A DNA stretch of 64,000 bases, from NCBI RefSeq assembly GCF_000365305.1, contig NZ_CM001841.1:4538046-4602045 (forward strand), written 5' to 3'. Below, piece after piece: positions 50,630-61,842 of the stretch (position 1 is the stretch's first letter; every line of letters starts with the position of its first letter). The notes below the pieces were generated by a model that saw only the letters and a program-made list of their open reading frames with translations, was not told the origin of the DNA and did no database searches. This DNA is from Dickeya dianthicola NCPPB 453 (GTDB lineage: Bacteria; Pseudomonadota; Gammaproteobacteria; Enterobacterales; Enterobacteriaceae). Position numbers and translations under genes: made by a program.

Positions 50630-51607
50630 CTACCGAAAACCTGACAGCGAATTCCCACCCAGAAACGTCCGGCGCCACTCGCCGGGCGTGACGTTAAACT
50701 GGCGGCGGAAGTGCTGACGCAGTGACGCAGCGGTGCTGAAACCGACCTGCCCGGCGATGGCCTCAATCGACAACGTGGTGGATTCCAGCAACGTCTGGCT
50801 TTGTTGCAGGCGCTCAGCCATCAGCCATTCGCCAACCGACATACCGGTAGCCTTGTGAAACTGCCGGGTGAAAGTGCGACGGCTCATGAGCGTTCGGCGC
50901 GCCAGTTCATCAAGCTGATGGGGCTGGTCGAGGCGGCTTCTCAGATAGTCCAGCAACGCATTAATTCTGGTGTCCTGGGTGGATGCCGGCATCGGCCGCT
51001 CAATAAACTGTGCCTGACCCCCTTCCCGATGTGGGGGAATCACCATTCTTCTGGCGATTTTGTTGGCGATCACGCTACCGTGGTACTTCCTGACCAGATG
51101 CAAGCAACAATCCAGCCCGGCGGCCGTGCCTGCCGAGGTGAGCAGCCGCTCGTCCTCTACGTATAACGCCTGTGTATCCAGGCGCACATCCGGAAAACGC
51201 TGCTGAAAATCCTGCGCAAACTCCCAGTGTGTCGCGGCGTTGCGCTGCGTAAGCAGCCCGGCCCACGCCAGCACATAGGTGCCCAGGCACAAACCGACCA
51301 ACAGGCTGCCGCGCGCATAAGCTGCGGCCAACGCCGCCAGCAGCGCCGGGTTCGGCATCTCCTGCGGGTTACGCCAGTAGGGCACCACCACGATATCGGC
51401 TTGCGCCAGCGTATCCAGCCCGAATGGGGTATCAACCTGCAACCCCTGTGCGGAACGCAGCACGCCGTCTTCGCCGGCGCAAAGACGCAACCTGAACAAC
51501 GATTGCCCCGGCAGCACGTCGCCGAAAATCATGCAGGGCACCGATAAATGAAACGGGCTGAACTGATCGCAGGCAACCACCGCGACCGACGGAATAGGCT
51601 TGCTCAC
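50630..51607 (-). CDS. GlxA-type transcriptional regulator (DJ-1/PfpI plus AraC domains)
   Basis: A 325-residue regulator. The N-terminal DJ-1/PfpI-like domain (residues 1-190) has the nucleophile-elbow region LLVGLCLGTYVLAWAGLL with Cys near residue 107. The C-terminal AraC domain has two helix-turn-helix units, LDELARRTLMSRRTFTRQFH and IEAIAGQVGFSTAASLRQHF. Members control diverse catabolic genes. Here it is the likely regulator of the metallo-hydrolase 44 bases downstream in the other direction of reading, which is upstream of it on the same strand (inference). Confidence 0.88.
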   Translation of the reverse strand: MSKPIPSVAVVACDQFSPFHLSVPCMIFGDVLPGQSLFRLRLCAGEDGVLRSAQGLQVDTPFGLDTLAQADIVVVPYWRNPQEMPNPALLAALAAAYARGSLLVGLCLGTYVLAWAGLLTQRNAATHWEFAQDFQQRFPDVRLDTQALYVEDERLLTSAGTAAGLDCCLHLVRKYHGSVIANKIARRMVIPPHREGGQAQFIERPMPASTQDTRINALLDYLRSRLDQPHQLDELARRTLMSRRTFTRQFHKATGMSVGEWLMAERLQQSQTLLESTTLSIEAIAGQVGFSTAASLRQHFRRQFNVTPGEWRRTFLGGNSLSGFR

Positions 51608-51651
51608 ATTGCACTCTCCCCTGCGTTATCGCCGTCCGTTTCTCATACCCG

Positions 51652-52425
51652 CTACAGCATACAGGACTCGCCATCGGCCGGAATCAATACCCGATGCGAC
51701 ACGCCATGTTGCTGCACAAAATCCGCCAGAGCCTCACGACTCAACGCCGAATGGTTAACCGCCTCCATGTGGCTGGCAATGAGGGTCGCACTCGGTGCGT
51801 GCTGCGCCACGCTCAGTACATCCTGCTGATTCATGATGATCGACCCCAAGCCGACGACTTGTGCATCACCGCAGTTGAGCACAATCACCTCCGGTGCATA
51901 ACTGCGCAGGTTTTCAGCCACTTCCGCATTCCAGACAGTATCGCCCGCCAGATACAGCGTTTTTTCCTGCGGATGACGCAGCACTACGCCGCACACCTCA
52001 CCCAACCTGTCGCCCAGTATTTCCATAATGGCATCGCTACCATGTTGACCCGGTGTTTTACTCAGCGTGATATCGCCAAAAGCACTCAACCCGTTCAACA
52101 GCCGAACATCGCCAAACCCGGCGGCACGAATCATTTCATGATCGTGCTCATGCTGGGTAAATATCGGTAATGATTTCGGCAACCGGGCGGCCGCCACATC
52201 ATCCCAGTGGTCAAGATGGGTATGGGTGACAATCACCGCATCCACACCGGCAAACAGGCTCTCCAGCGTGACGGGCAGATCTACCAGCGGGTTACGCAAA
52301 TGGCTGTTCAGCGTCCCTTCAAAACCGGGATAAGCGCCTTTTTCGGCCAGCATCGGGTCGATGAGAAACGTTTTACCGGCGAAGCTAATTTTCAGCGTCG
52401 CATTCCTGATCTGGGTAATGTTCAT
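51652..52425 (-). CDS. Metallo-beta-lactamase-fold hydrolase (UlaG-like)
   Basis: A 257-residue metal-dependent hydrolase. The first metal site is THTHLDHWDDV (H-x-H-x-D-H), with further ligands in LAGDTVWN and ASHMEAVNH. The N-terminus NATLKISFAGKTFLIDPML is typical of the UlaG-like group, which acts on lactones or phosphoesters. Substrate unknown. ATG at 52425 is chosen because GAGGAA lies 8 bases upstream; an in-frame Met ten codons earlier lacks such a site. Confidence 0.85.
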   Translation of the reverse strand: MNITQIRNATLKISFAGKTFLIDPMLAEKGAYPGFEGTLNSHLRNPLVDLPVTLESLFAGVDAVIVTHTHLDHWDDVAAARLPKSLPIFTQHEHDHEMIRAAGFGDVRLLNGLSAFGDITLSKTPGQHGSDAIMEILGDRLGEVCGVVLRHPQEKTLYLAGDTVWNAEVAENLRSYAPEVIVLNCGDAQVVGLGSIIMNQQDVLSVAQHAPSATLIASHMEAVNHSALSREALADFVQQHGVSHRVLIPADGESCML

Positions 52426-52744
52426 CGCGGTATTCCTCTTTTTTAAGACAAACATGGCGGATTACCGTCATTCTGCTTAAAAACCCACGTCACCGGCAGT
52501 GGCCCAAAGGTCATTTATCGATACATTCGGGCCAATCATGATTGAGCGTCAAGCCTTGGCTGATCAACCGATTATTTATTCCCTAAGGAGTAAATATTAA
52601 TAGATGAAACTACTTTGAATTTATTAATTGTTCTTTTAATAAGAAAAACTTGTTATCCGAAAATGAGTAATGACGCTATTATTTATTCTGATATATCTGT
52701 TGCCGTCTATTTTATGCACCTCCTTTATGGACAAAGGAAATAGT
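52426..52744. other. 319-base divergent region upstream of hppD
   Basis: AT-rich stretch separating the metallo-hydrolase gene from hppD. It has an AAGGAG sequence near 52580 followed by a four-codon frame (MKLL), which could be chance or a leader. No operator or element was recognised. Confidence 0.4.
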
Positions 52745-53830
52745 ATGACTGAATTAATCATCAACCCTCTCGATTTGAATGGATTTGCTTTTGTCGAGTT
52801 TGTTACCGATGCTCCAGAAACACTCTCAACATTATTCGTTTCGCTGGGTTTTACCTGTGTTGCACACCATCGCCACCGTGATATTTCACTCTTTCGGCAG
52901 AACAACATCAATTTCCTTGTCAATAATACGACCACCGGTTTTCCACAGACCTTTTTACAGGAGCATGGTGCCGGGGCATGCGGCATGGGTTTTTATGTCA
53001 AAGACGCACACCAGGCTTATGCGCGGGCGCTTCAGTCCGGCGCAAAACCAGTAGAGCAGACCGTAAATCCGGGTGAAATTCGGGTGCCGGCTATCGAAGG
53101 CATTGGCGGTTCAAGAATTTATTTCGTCGAAAAATATCATACGGATATCGATATCTTTGATATTGATTTTTCATTTATTCCCGGCGTAGAAAGAAATCCG
53201 CATGGATTTGGACTGCATACCATTGATCATCTGACCAATAATGTCTATCAGGGAAGAATGGATTACTGGTCTGAATTCTATACCCGAATATTTAATTTCC
53301 GGCAAATTCGTTATTTTGATATTGAAGGTGAATATACAGGATTGCATTCCAAAGCGATGGCCGCCCCTGACGGTAAAATCCGTATTCCGCTGAATGAAGA
53401 AGCAGAGGGCAGCAATGGGCAAATTCAGGAATTTCTGCGCCGGTTTAATGGTGAAGGTATCCAGCATATCGCGATGCAAACCGACAATATTCTGACCTCG
53501 ATCGATCAGTTACGTCAGGCGGGGTTACCGCTGATGACTGCCCCCTCAGAGACGTATTACCGTATGGTGGAAGAACGCCTGCCTGGGCACGGCCGTGATA
53601 CCGCAGCACTACAGGCTCGCGGCATTCTGATTGACGGCAATACCCATAACGGGCAGAAAAAACTACTGCTGCAAATTTTCTCGGAAACGATGATCGGCCC
53701 GCTGTTTTTTGAGTTCATCGAGCGGGATGGGGACGAGGGATTTGGCGAAGGCAACTTCAAGGCGCTGTTTGAATCTATGGAGCGCGACCAACTGGCTCGC
53801 GGGGAAATCAAAGCCGCAGGGGCCGCATAG
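52745..53830 (+). CDS. hppD: 4-hydroxyphenylpyruvate dioxygenase
   Basis: A 361-residue Fe(II) dioxygenase turning 4-hydroxyphenylpyruvate into homogentisate, the second step of tyrosine breakdown. The iron ligands are His162 (TIDHLTNNV), His241 (IQHIAMQTDNI) and Glu323 (FFEFIERDGD), one position off the Pseudomonas enzyme. ATG at 52745 with an AAGGAAA site gives the right length; the longer open frame does not. No homogentisate dioxygenase or later pathway gene is nearby. It converges with a GNAT gene, three bases apart. Confidence 0.95.
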   Translation: MTELIINPLDLNGFAFVEFVTDAPETLSTLFVSLGFTCVAHHRHRDISLFRQNNINFLVNNTTTGFPQTFLQEHGAGACGMGFYVKDAHQAYARALQSGAKPVEQTVNPGEIRVPAIEGIGGSRIYFVEKYHTDIDIFDIDFSFIPGVERNPHGFGLHTIDHLTNNVYQGRMDYWSEFYTRIFNFRQIRYFDIEGEYTGLHSKAMAAPDGKIRIPLNEEAEGSNGQIQEFLRRFNGEGIQHIAMQTDNILTSIDQLRQAGLPLMTAPSETYYRMVEERLPGHGRDTAALQARGILIDGNTHNGQKKLLLQIFSETMIGPLFFEFIERDGDEGFGEGNFKALFESMERDQLARGEIKAAGAA

Positions 53831-53833
53831 CGT

Positions 53834-54322
53834 TTATTGTCTGGCGTTTTCCGCCGCCTGTCGCAGGCTGTCGCTTTCCAGCCGGTAACGGATCCACTCG
53901 TTTTGCGGCGCGGCGCCCAGACTATCGTAAAAATCGATAGCCGGCTGGTTCCAGTCCAGCACGCTCCACTCCAGCCGGCCGCAACCGCGTTCAACCGCCA
54001 GACGAGCAATATACTTCAGCAACGCCTTGCCGGCGCCATAACCTCGATAATGCGGCGATACGTACAAATCTTCCAGATAAATGCCGTTGCGCCCCAGCCA
54101 GGTGGAATAACTGGTGAAGAACACCGCAAATCCGATCGGCTCGCCGTTCCATTCGCAAATCAGCGCTTCGGTGGACGCGCCTTCGCCAAACAGCGTTTGC
54201 TCGATTTCCTGCTGGTTAGTTTTCACCTCGTGCAACGCTTTCTCATACTCAGCCAGTTCACGAATAAAATTCAGAATGGTGGCGGAATCCTGCTGCGCCG
54301 CCCAACGGATATGTAAGGTCAT
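53834..54322 (-). CDS. GNAT family N-acetyltransferase (diamine-acetyltransferase-like)
   Basis: A 162-residue acetyltransferase. The acetyl-CoA site is LYVSPHYRGYGAGKALLKYIA (about residues 87-107). The overall pattern, including ATILNFIRELAEYEKALHEV near the start and LEWSVLDWNQPAIDFYDSLG, resembles spermidine/spermine or thialysine acetyltransferases. The substrate is not proven. Start at Met 54322 gives the family N-terminus MTLHIRWAAQQD; a Met seven codons earlier is possible. Confidence 0.85.
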   Translation of the reverse strand: MTLHIRWAAQQDSATILNFIRELAEYEKALHEVKTNQQEIEQTLFGEGASTEALICEWNGEPIGFAVFFTSYSTWLGRNGIYLEDLYVSPHYRGYGAGKALLKYIARLAVERGCGRLEWSVLDWNQPAIDFYDSLGAAPQNEWIRYRLESDSLRQAAENARQ

Positions 54323-54420
54323 AAGAAAAGTCCAGTGAATCAAATCGAAAACGATAACCGGGAAGCGAGAAATGGAAAAGAGAAACTGACGCCTCCCGGC
54401 ATCATCATTTCAGGCAGACA

Positions 54421-54819
54421 TCAGGATTCATCACCCAGACGCGAGGCTTGCCGGCTGCACACCAGCCATACGCCGGCAATAATCAGCGCGATCGCCAGCA
54501 GCTTACCGGTGCTGAACGTATCGGGAAAGATGGGCAATGCCACCGCCAACCCCCACACCAGCACGTAACTGAGGCTCAGCAATGGGTAGGCTCGGCTTAA
54601 CGGCAAAAAACGCAGGGCGTTAAACCAGCTCAGCATGGAGAAAGCATACGCCGCCAGCCCCACCAGTACCGCAGCGGCGACGACCGGCAACACCAGCATG
54701 GCAAACATAAACGGCAGCGGTTCCGTCAGCGAGGGCAGTTGAGACATCCCCCATTTCATCGACAATTGTGCTGCGCTGACCAGCAACACACTTAGCAGCG
54801 CCCATCCATAGCCTTTCAC
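54421..54819 (-). CDS. arnF: Undecaprenyl phosphate-Ara4N flippase subunit ArnF
   Basis: A 132-residue inner-membrane protein with four hydrophobic segments, of the small DMT/EamA type. It begins [20 protein letters not shown] and carries FLPLSRAYPLLSLSYVLVWG. With ArnE it flips undecaprenyl-phosphate-L-Ara4N to the periplasm for ArnT. Its start overlaps the end of arnE in an ATGA. Last gene of the arn operon. Confidence 0.93.
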   Translation of the reverse strand: MKGYGWALLSVLLVSAAQLSMKWGMSQLPSLTEPLPFMFAMLVLPVVAAAVLVGLAAYAFSMLSWFNALRFLPLSRAYPLLSLSYVLVWGLAVALPIFPDTFSTGKLLAIALIIAGVWLVCSRQASRLGDES

Positions 54820-55157
54820 GCGTTCCCTCCCATCAAGATTACACCGACAACAATCAGCACAATACCCACCGACTGACGCAGGCTAATGGCCTCCCGCCAC
54901 AGCCAGCGCGCCGCCAGCGCCACCAGAATAAAATTCAGGCTCAGCATCGGATACGCCACGCTCACCGCCACCCGCTGCAACACCGCCAGCCACAGCACCA
55001 TCGCCACCCCCAGCAGCAACAGGCTTATCCCCATCCACAACAGAATATGGGCGCGATGTGAGCGGCCGCCGCTCTGCCAGCTGGCGGCCTGTTTCTGGCT
55101 AAGCTGACCGGCGCAGGTCAACAGGCTGACCAGCAAAATCAGCAGGTAATTGGTCAT
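54816..55157 (-). CDS. arnE: Undecaprenyl phosphate-Ara4N flippase subunit ArnE
   Basis: A 113-residue membrane protein with four hydrophobic segments, partner of ArnF. It has [16 protein letters not shown] and [16 protein letters not shown]. The ATG at 55157 overlaps the stop of arnT in an ATGA; a Met five codons upstream lies inside arnT and is less likely. Acts in the inner membrane. Confidence 0.93.
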   Translation of the reverse strand: MTNYLLILLVSLLTCAGQLSQKQAASWQSGGRSHRAHILLWMGISLLLLGVAMVLWLAVLQRVAVSVAYPMLSLNFILVALAARWLWREAISLRQSVGIVLIVVGVILMGGNA

Positions 55158-56812
55158 TGCTGACGATACCATAATAAGGCGACTCGCCCTCGCCGGTCAG
55201 TGTAATCCGCCGGCGGTACGCCGGTGATCGGATCAGTCGCCGAAGAGAATATCAACACCAGCGAGACATTGCCTTCGCGGCGATGCGCCGCCAGCCAGTC
55301 GGCAAACTCCCTGGCAGGCACCATGCGATTGGCGCTGTCCGGGTACGACAAGCCGTATTCCAGCTCACCCTGATTATCGTACATCAGAATATCGCTGCGT
55401 TTTTGTTCCCAGGCAGCAGCAGACGCCATACCCACGCTGTTCGCCAGAATGTAACGGCTCTGCGACAGGCGAGATTCAACCTCGGTCGTGCGCAGGAACC
55501 ACTGCGGGTGCTTGCTCTCCACCACTCGCTGCGGAATCGCCATGCCAATCAACAGGGCGATGCCCAGCGGACAGACCGCGGCCCAGTGCCAGCGAGCCGC
55601 CGCATGACGCAACGTCCACCAGCCGACCAGCCCCCAGAACAGGAACGCCACGACGCCCAGCGCCACCTTGACGGTTTCCTGCGGTTGATAGAGCGGGCGA
55701 TGCGACAGCCCCCACGGCGCCAGCGCCAGCGCTACCACCAACGCGCACAGCAGACCAAACACCAGGTTGATCCAGCCGTTGACGATTAGCAGGCGCGAAC
55801 TCAGCAAGGTGGTGGCGCGTCTGGCCATCAGGATCGCCAGCGGCGCGAAACAGGGCAGAATGTAAGTCGGCAGCTTGCCTTTGGCGATGCTGAAAAACAG
55901 CAGCGGCATCACCACCCAGCCCAGCAGATAAAACGCGCCGCTCTCCTGACGCCGCTCGCGCCAACCCAGCAACAGCGACGACGGCAGCAACGCCAGCCAC
56001 GGCAACACGCCTGCGATCAACACCGGCAGGTAGTACCAGAACGGCGCTTTGTGCTGAGCGTTCTCGGAGTCGGCGAAGCGCTGAATATGTTCGACCCAGA
56101 AGAAATAGTGCCAGAAATCCGGCTGCTGGCGCGCTATCGCCAGCGCCCACGGCAGCGACACCGCCACCGCGCTGACAATCGCCAGCGGGCCGTACAGCAA
56201 CACCTCTTTCCAGCGCCGCTCCAGCGTGACCCACGGCAGCACCGCAATCACCGGCACCGCCAACGCCAGAAAGCCCTTGGTCATGAAGCCCATGCCGCAC
56301 ACCACGCCCAGCAGCAAATAACCGCCGATTTTACTGCCGCGGGTGGTGGCCTGCGCCGCGCCCCAGAAGCTGCACATCGCCGCCGCCAGCCACAGGGTGA
56401 TGATAGGATCAAGCACCGCATAGGTGCCGATACCGTACACCAGCAGGCAACTCAGATAGATAGCCGCCGCCAGCAGTGAGGTACGCCGTTGTTGCCATAA
56501 CCGTTGCGTCAGCCAGTAAATCAACGCCGCCGTCAGCAAAATGGAAAACACCGCACCGGCGCGCACACCGGCGTTATTATCACCCAGCAGCCACTGGCCG
56601 AGGTTATTCACCCAGTAGCCGGCGATCGGTTTTTCAAAATAGCGAATCCCCAGAAAATGCGGGGCAATCCAGTTGCCGCCCGCCAGCATTTCCCGGCTGA
56701 TTTCCGCGTAGCGGGTTTCGTCCGGTTGCCATAACAGGCGGCCATTGAGGGGAATAAAGTAGTAGAGCAGTAACAACACCAGCCACAACGTTGTCTGACG
56801 TGCGTATTTCAT
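55154..56812 (-). CDS. arnT: Lipid A 4-amino-4-deoxy-L-arabinose transferase ArnT
   Basis: A 552-residue GT-C-fold glycosyltransferase with about 12 membrane segments, moving L-Ara4N from undecaprenyl phosphate to lipid A at the periplasmic face. The first loop has the catalytic acidic site [20 protein letters not shown] (near residues 25-44). The modification lowers the negative charge and gives resistance to cationic peptides, including plant antimicrobial peptides. Start at 56812 shares one base with the arnD stop (TGATG). Confidence 0.96.
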   Translation of the reverse strand: MKYARQTTLWLVLLLLYYFIPLNGRLLWQPDETRYAEISREMLAGGNWIAPHFLGIRYFEKPIAGYWVNNLGQWLLGDNNAGVRAGAVFSILLTAALIYWLTQRLWQQRRTSLLAAAIYLSCLLVYGIGTYAVLDPIITLWLAAAMCSFWGAAQATTRGSKIGGYLLLGVVCGMGFMTKGFLALAVPVIAVLPWVTLERRWKEVLLYGPLAIVSAVAVSLPWALAIARQQPDFWHYFFWVEHIQRFADSENAQHKAPFWYYLPVLIAGVLPWLALLPSSLLLGWRERRQESGAFYLLGWVVMPLLFFSIAKGKLPTYILPCFAPLAILMARRATTLLSSRLLIVNGWINLVFGLLCALVVALALAPWGLSHRPLYQPQETVKVALGVVAFLFWGLVGWWTLRHAAARWHWAAVCPLGIALLIGMAIPQRVVESKHPQWFLRTTEVESRLSQSRYILANSVGMASAAAWEQKRSDILMYDNQGELEYGLSYPDSANRMVPAREFADWLAAHRREGNVSLVLIFSSATDPITGVPPADYTDRRGRVALLWYRQQ

Positions 56813-57711
56813 CAGGCCGCCTCCACGGTCTGCTGACATCCCAACCAGCCGTCGCGTCCGGCGAGGGAACCCCGCACCACGCGCCCGACCGGCAATGTAT
56901 CCGGATCGTCCGGCAGCAATTCGCTAAGCGGACAAAAGCGAATGCCTTCCTGCTCCGCCAGCGCCAGCAGTTCGCCAAACTGATCGCTCATCACAATGCC
57001 TTCCACTTCGGCATGGATGGTATAGACCGGCGTACCCTGATCCTGATGGATTTTATCCAAAATATAGCGGTTGAAGTCGGCGGCGTTGGTTTCCCGGCCG
57101 ACCGCCTCATCCCAGGTGGGCAGCGTGACCGGAATTTGTACCGTCCCGGTGCTGCCGTCATTAAGCAGCGGGCGGAACGGCGCGGTGCCGCGGCAATCGC
57201 TGTTATAACCAAAGCCAAACGGCTGTTTGGCTTCCACCGCGGTTTGATCCGCGCGCCAGCCCGCCACCGCCGAGCACATCACCGGCTCGCCGGTGATCGA
57301 CTGTAACGCCTCGTAGGCCAACCGGATCTGCTGTTCCATTTTGGCCTGATCCCACACCCCGGCCCAGGTTTGCCAGGCGAAGTGATCCCAGGCGTGCAGC
57401 CCGACTTCGTGCCGCCGGGACGCCGCGAGGATAGGCTCCGGCAAACCGCGGCCGATCTCCCTGCCCGGCCAGGCGGTGCCCGCCAGCAGGATGTCCCAGC
57501 CATACAGCGACGCCGCGCGCGAGCGCAGCATCTTCCACAAGAACACCGGCCGGATCAGGCGCCAGAGATGACGCCCCATGTTGTCGGGCCCGACGCTGAA
57601 GAAAAAGCTGGCCCGGACGCCATAGACGTCCAGCAACGCCAGCAGGCGGGGGACGCCCACCCGCGTGCCGCGCCAGGTATCAACGTCGATCCGTAACCCT
57701 ACTTTTCTCAT
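56812..57711 (-). CDS. arnD: 4-deoxy-4-formamido-L-arabinose-phosphoundecaprenol deformylase ArnD
   Basis: A 299-residue polysaccharide-deacetylase-fold enzyme that removes the formyl group from undecaprenyl-phosphate-L-Ara4FN. The N-terminus has [19 protein letters not shown] with the metal-site Asp, and [14 protein letters not shown] with the metal His residues lies near residue 100. Acts at the cytoplasmic face. Overlaps arnA by four bases. Confidence 0.95.
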   Translation of the reverse strand: MRKVGLRIDVDTWRGTRVGVPRLLALLDVYGVRASFFFSVGPDNMGRHLWRLIRPVFLWKMLRSRAASLYGWDILLAGTAWPGREIGRGLPEPILAASRRHEVGLHAWDHFAWQTWAGVWDQAKMEQQIRLAYEALQSITGEPVMCSAVAGWRADQTAVEAKQPFGFGYNSDCRGTAPFRPLLNDGSTGTVQIPVTLPTWDEAVGRETNAADFNRYILDKIHQDQGTPVYTIHAEVEGIVMSDQFGELLALAEQEGIRFCPLSELLPDDPDTLPVGRVVRGSLAGRDGWLGCQQTVEAA

Positions 57712-59699
57712 TCGCTGTCCTGACTGAATCGACCGGTTTCAACCGTCTGGAGGAAGAAGTCCAGCGTTTCCGCTACGGTTTTTTCCATCTCGATGGTCGG
57801 CTGCCAGTGCAACAGGCGTTTGGCGTTGCGAATGCTCGGCTTACGGTGCTCCACATCCTGATAGCCTTTGCCGTAGTAGCTGCTGCTTTCCACTTCGCGG
57901 AAACCGGCGAACGGCGGGAACTGGTTACGCAGCGGATGCTTCTCGAAGCTCTCCAGCAGCTGTTCCGCCAGTTGGCGAATACTGGCTTCGTTGTCCGGGT
58001 TGCCGATGTTGATTATCTGACCGTCGCACACGCCGTTTTTATTCTCGATGATGCGGAACAGCGCTTCGATGCCGTCTTTGATATCGGTAAAGCAACGTTT
58101 CTGGCGACCGCCGTCAACCAGCTTGATCGGCGACCCTTCCACCAGGTTCAAGATCAGTTGGGTGATAGCACGGGAACTGCCGATACGCGCGGCGTTCAGG
58201 TTGTCCAGGCGCGGCCCCATCCAGTTAAACGGACGGAACAGGGTGAAACGCAGCCCTTCTTTTTCGCCGTAAGCCCAGATAACGCGGTCCAGCAGCTGTT
58301 TGGACACCGAGTAAATCCAGCGCTGTTTGTTGATAGGCCCGACGATCAGGTTGGAGTTGTCTTCGTCGAACACCGGGTCGGTACACATGCCGTACACCTC
58401 GGAGGTGGACGGGAAAATGATGCGTTTTTTGTACTTCACGCAGTCGCGGATGGTTTTCAGGTTTTCTTCGAAATCCAGCTCGAATACGCGCAGCGGGTTA
58501 CGGGTGTACTCGATCGGGGTGGCGATCGCCACCAGCGGCAGCACCACGTCGCATTTCTTGATGTGGTACTCGATCCACTCGGAGTGAATGCTGATGTCCC
58601 CTTCCACGAAGTGGAAACGCGGGTTGCCAAGGAAACGTTCGATAGCATCGGAACTGATGTCCAGACCGAACACCTCGTAGTTGTCTTCCTGCAGCAGACG
58701 CTCGGTCAGGTGGTTGCCGATAAAGCCGTTCACCCCGAGGATCAGCACGCGGGTGCGGCGTTTAACGCTCACTACCGGCGCATTGTTGAGGATAGCGCCC
58801 GTCACCAGACCCAGGCTTTGGGCCAGTTGCGCGCCTTGCAGATAAATACCGTTGTCGCCCTGACCGGTGACAATCTCCAGCGCGTCGCTGCCACAGGCAA
58901 CCACCAGCGGCGAAGTGCTCAGCACGGTGCCCGGTCTGGCGGCGGCGAAATCAGTACGCACTTTCGCCTGCCAGATGATGAACTTCGTCGTGCCGACGAA
59001 GCTGAACGCGCCCGGCCACGGCTCGGTCACCGCACGTACCAGGTTATACAGGGTACGCGCCGGCTTCTGCCATTCAATACGTCCGTCTTCCGGGGTACGG
59101 CGACCTACGTAGGTGGCCTGGCTCTCATCCTGCGCAATCTCATTCACTTTACCGGCCGCGATGGCGGGCAGGCTGTCTCTCAGCAACTGGTCGGCGACAT
59201 CACGCAGCTTGCGGTGCAGGCTCAGCGCGGTATCGTTCTCGTCGATCGCCACGCGCTGCTGCGCCACGATGTTGCCGGCATCGGCGCGCGCCACCATGCG
59301 GTGCAGGGTGACGCCGGTTTCGGTTTCGCCGTTGACCAACGCCCAGTTCAGCGGCGCCCGGCCACGATAGCGCGGCAGCAGCGAACCATGCAGGTTATAA
59401 GCGCCGTGCGCCGCGCTCTGCAAAATAGCGTCGCTCAGCAGGTGACGGTAGTAGAAGGAGAAAATCATGTCCGGCGACATGGCGGCGATGCGTTCCACCC
59501 ACAGCGGGTGGTTAACGTCTTCAGGGGCGAATACCGGGATACCCAGCTCCGCTGCGGTACGAGCTACCGATCCAAAAAACTGATTTTCCGCGGGATTATC
59601 CGCGTGGGTAAACACCGCTTCTACGGTATAGCCCGCTGCCACCAACGCGCGGAGTCCCACGCAGCCAAAATCATGATAGGCAAAAACAACAGCTTTCAT
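57708..59699 (-). CDS. arnA: Bifunctional UDP-L-Ara4N formyltransferase/UDP-GlcA oxidase ArnA
   Basis: A 663-residue two-domain enzyme. The N-terminal formyltransferase domain (1-300) has [20 protein letters not shown] with the catalytic Asn/His. The C-terminal dehydrogenase/decarboxylase domain (about 315-660) has [15 protein letters not shown] for NAD and the PSTSEVYG and [10 protein letters not shown] catalytic segments. It oxidises UDP-glucuronate and later formylates UDP-L-Ara4N. Overlaps arnC by four bases. Confidence 0.97.
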   Translation of the reverse strand: MKAVVFAYHDFGCVGLRALVAAGYTVEAVFTHADNPAENQFFGSVARTAAELGIPVFAPEDVNHPLWVERIAAMSPDMIFSFYYRHLLSDAILQSAAHGAYNLHGSLLPRYRGRAPLNWALVNGETETGVTLHRMVARADAGNIVAQQRVAIDENDTALSLHRKLRDVADQLLRDSLPAIAAGKVNEIAQDESQATYVGRRTPEDGRIEWQKPARTLYNLVRAVTEPWPGAFSFVGTTKFIIWQAKVRTDFAAARPGTVLSTSPLVVACGSDALEIVTGQGDNGIYLQGAQLAQSLGLVTGAILNNAPVVSVKRRTRVLILGVNGFIGNHLTERLLQEDNYEVFGLDISSDAIERFLGNPRFHFVEGDISIHSEWIEYHIKKCDVVLPLVAIATPIEYTRNPLRVFELDFEENLKTIRDCVKYKKRIIFPSTSEVYGMCTDPVFDEDNSNLIVGPINKQRWIYSVSKQLLDRVIWAYGEKEGLRFTLFRPFNWMGPRLDNLNAARIGSSRAITQLILNLVEGSPIKLVDGGRQKRCFTDIKDGIEALFRIIENKNGVCDGQIINIGNPDNEASIRQLAEQLLESFEKHPLRNQFPPFAGFREVESSSYYGKGYQDVEHRKPSIRNAKRLLHWQPTIEMEKTVAETLDFFLQTVETGRFSQDSE

Positions 59700-60706
59700 T
59701 CTTCATTGTCCTGTTCAGAAAATCGTGGATCATGGCTAACAATACGTTGAATAAAATAACGGGGACGGGCGCGGACATCGTTGTAAATTCGTCCGATATA
59801 TTCACCCAGTAGCCCCATACCGACGAACTGGGCGCCGATAAAAGAGAACAGCACGGCGAACAGCGTAAACACCCCGTCCGCCGCCCAGGCCGCGCCGAAA
59901 AACAGGCGCAGCAGGATCAGCAGCAGCGCCAGCGTGAAACCGGAGAGCGCAATCACGCTGCCCACCATGCTCAGCAAACGCAGCGGCGTGGTGGTCAGGC
60001 AGGTCACCAGGTCGTACATCAGGTTAATCAGCTTCATGAAGCTGTATTTGGAATCGCCAAATTCGCGCTCGGAATGGCGCACCATAATTTCGGTGGTGCG
60101 ACGGGCAAACGTATTGGCGAGGATCGGGATAAAGGTGCTGCGCTCATGGCAATGCATCATGGCGTCGATGATATGACGGCGATAAGCGCGCAGCATACAG
60201 CCGTAATCGTTCATGGCCTTGCCGGTGGTGCGCTGAATCAGGTGGTTGATCATGCGCGAAGCGGATTTACGAAACCAGCTGTCCTGACGATTTTCACGGA
60301 TGGTGCCCACCACGTCATACCCTTGATCCGCCGTGTCCACCAGCCGGGGAATTTCTTCCGGCGGGTTTTGCAGGTCGGCATCCAGCGTGATGACCAAATC
60401 GCCGGACACATGGCTGAACCCGGCCATGATCGCCGAATGCTGCCCGTAGTTACGGTTGAGGATCACCGCGACCACATGGCTGCCCGGCACCTGCGCCGCT
60501 TTGGTCAGCAACGCGGCCGAGTTGTCGCTGCTGCCGTCGTCCACCAGCAGAATTTCATAATCACGATTCATTTGATCACAGGCGGCGGTGGTACGACGAA
60601 TCAGCTCCGGCAGGCTCTCCTGCTCGTTGAAAACTGGAATCACCACCGAGACTTTATTGATGGCTTCCACGTTTGAATGGAGGGTTTCCCTGTGTAACAT
60701 CAGCAT
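59696..60706 (-). CDS. arnC: Undecaprenyl-phosphate 4-deoxy-4-formamido-L-arabinose transferase ArnC
   Basis: A 336-residue GT2-family glycosyltransferase with two C-terminal membrane segments. The GT-A core has [31 protein letters not shown] and [13 protein letters not shown]. It attaches L-Ara4FN to undecaprenyl phosphate. Two ATGs (60706 and 60700) are possible: the first lies inside arnB, the second shares a base with the arnB stop. Confidence 0.95.
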   Translation of the reverse strand: MLMLHRETLHSNVEAINKVSVVIPVFNEQESLPELIRRTTAACDQMNRDYEILLVDDGSSDNSAALLTKAAQVPGSHVVAVILNRNYGQHSAIMAGFSHVSGDLVITLDADLQNPPEEIPRLVDTADQGYDVVGTIRENRQDSWFRKSASRMINHLIQRTTGKAMNDYGCMLRAYRRHIIDAMMHCHERSTFIPILANTFARRTTEIMVRHSEREFGDSKYSFMKLINLMYDLVTCLTTTPLRLLSMVGSVIALSGFTLALLLILLRLFFGAAWAADGVFTLFAVLFSFIGAQFVGMGLLGEYIGRIYNDVRARPRYFIQRIVSHDPRFSEQDNEE

Positions 60707-61842
60707 GTCCCCGCCAGTTCGGTTAAGGCATCCACCACCCTGTCCACATCCTCGTCATGCATATCCGGGAACAGCGGCAGAGAGCAGAGACGGGCCGAGT
60801 TCCAGTCGGTATTCGGCAGGTGCAGGTTGGTGAAACGTTCACGATAATATTTCTGGGTATGAGCGGCGCGGAAGTGCAGACCGGTGCCGATATTACGCTC
60901 TTTTAACGCCTGCATCAGCCCGTCGCGGTCGATGCCGCAACGCGCTTCATCCACCCGGATGATAAACAGGTGCCAGGCGTGCTGGTGCGGCCATGACGGC
61001 AGCGTCAGCGGCTGGAACGGCAAGGCGGCCAGTTTTCGCAGATAACGCTGCGCCAGCGCTTCGCGGCGCGCATTGTTGGCGGCCAGCTTTTCCAGTTGCA
61101 CCAACGCAATGGCGGCGCTGATATCCGGCAGGTTGTACTTGAAGCCCGGCGACACCACTTCCGCCTGCGGCGCGCGCCCCTGCACCATGCGATCGAACGC
61201 GTCTACCGCCAGACCGTGGAATTTCAGACTGCGAATGCGGTTGGCCAGCGCGTCGTCGTCCGTCACCACCAGACCGCCTTCAGCACAGGTCATGTTTTTG
61301 ATGGCGTGGAAGGAGAAAATCGCCGTACCTTCGCCGCCGACGTGACGACCGCGGTAGTAGGTGCCTGCGGCGTGGGCGGCATCGTCAATCACCGGAATAC
61401 CGTGACGGCGGCCAATGTCACGAATAGCGTCAATATCTGCCGGCGCGCCGGCGTAGTGAACCGGGATAATCGCTTTAGTGCGGGGAGTAATGGCCGCTTC
61501 AATCGCTTGCGGCGTTACCATCAGGTTATCACGGTCCACATCCACCATCACGGGCTCGGCGCCCAGCAGCACAATCATGTTCAGGGTGGAAACCCAGGTG
61601 AGCGACGGTGTGATCACCTCATCGCCTGCGCCAATCCCCAGCGCCATCAGTGTGACGTGCATGCCGCCGGTCGCGGAGCTGACCGCAATGGCGTGTTTCG
61701 CGCCAGTCAGCACGGCAAACTGTTGCTCCAGTTCCTGATTTTTAGGGCCAGTGGTAATCCATCCGGAACGAAGAACCTGCCCAACCGCGGCAAGTTCTTC
61801 CTCACCTAACGCGGGGCGTGAGAAAGGTAGAAAATCAGCCAT
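60700..61842 (-). CDS. arnB: UDP-4-amino-4-deoxy-L-arabinose aminotransferase ArnB
   Basis: A 380-residue PLP aminotransferase of the DegT/DnrJ/EryC1 family, making UDP-L-Ara4N from the 4-keto sugar. The PLP lysine is Lys182 in [15 protein letters not shown]. It is chosen to start [13 protein letters not shown] at 61842, as in the family; a GTG four codons earlier overlaps the GAGAG ribosome binding site. First gene of arnBCADTEF on the minus strand. The operon is usually controlled by PmrAB and PhoPQ. Confidence 0.95.
   Translation of the reverse strand: MADFLPFSRPALGEEELAAVGQVLRSGWITTGPKNQELEQQFAVLTGAKHAIAVSSATGGMHVTLMALGIGAGDEVITPSLTWVSTLNMIVLLGAEPVMVDVDRDNLMVTPQAIEAAITPRTKAIIPVHYAGAPADIDAIRDIGRRHGIPVIDDAAHAAGTYYRGRHVGGEGTAIFSFHAIKNMTCAEGGLVVTDDDALANRIRSLKFHGLAVDAFDRMVQGRAPQAEVVSPGFKYNLPDISAAIALVQLEKLAANNARREALAQRYLRKLAALPFQPLTLPSWPHQHAWHLFIIRVDEARCGIDRDGLMQALKERNIGTGLHFRAAHTQKYYRERFTNLHLPNTDWNSARLCSLPLFPDMHDEDVDRVVDALTELAGTC

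Noticed and set aside
57807-59750. A 647-codon open frame opposite arnA
   Set aside because: Antisense shadow of arnA. The protein has no family resemblance, and the coding strand gives a full-length known enzyme.
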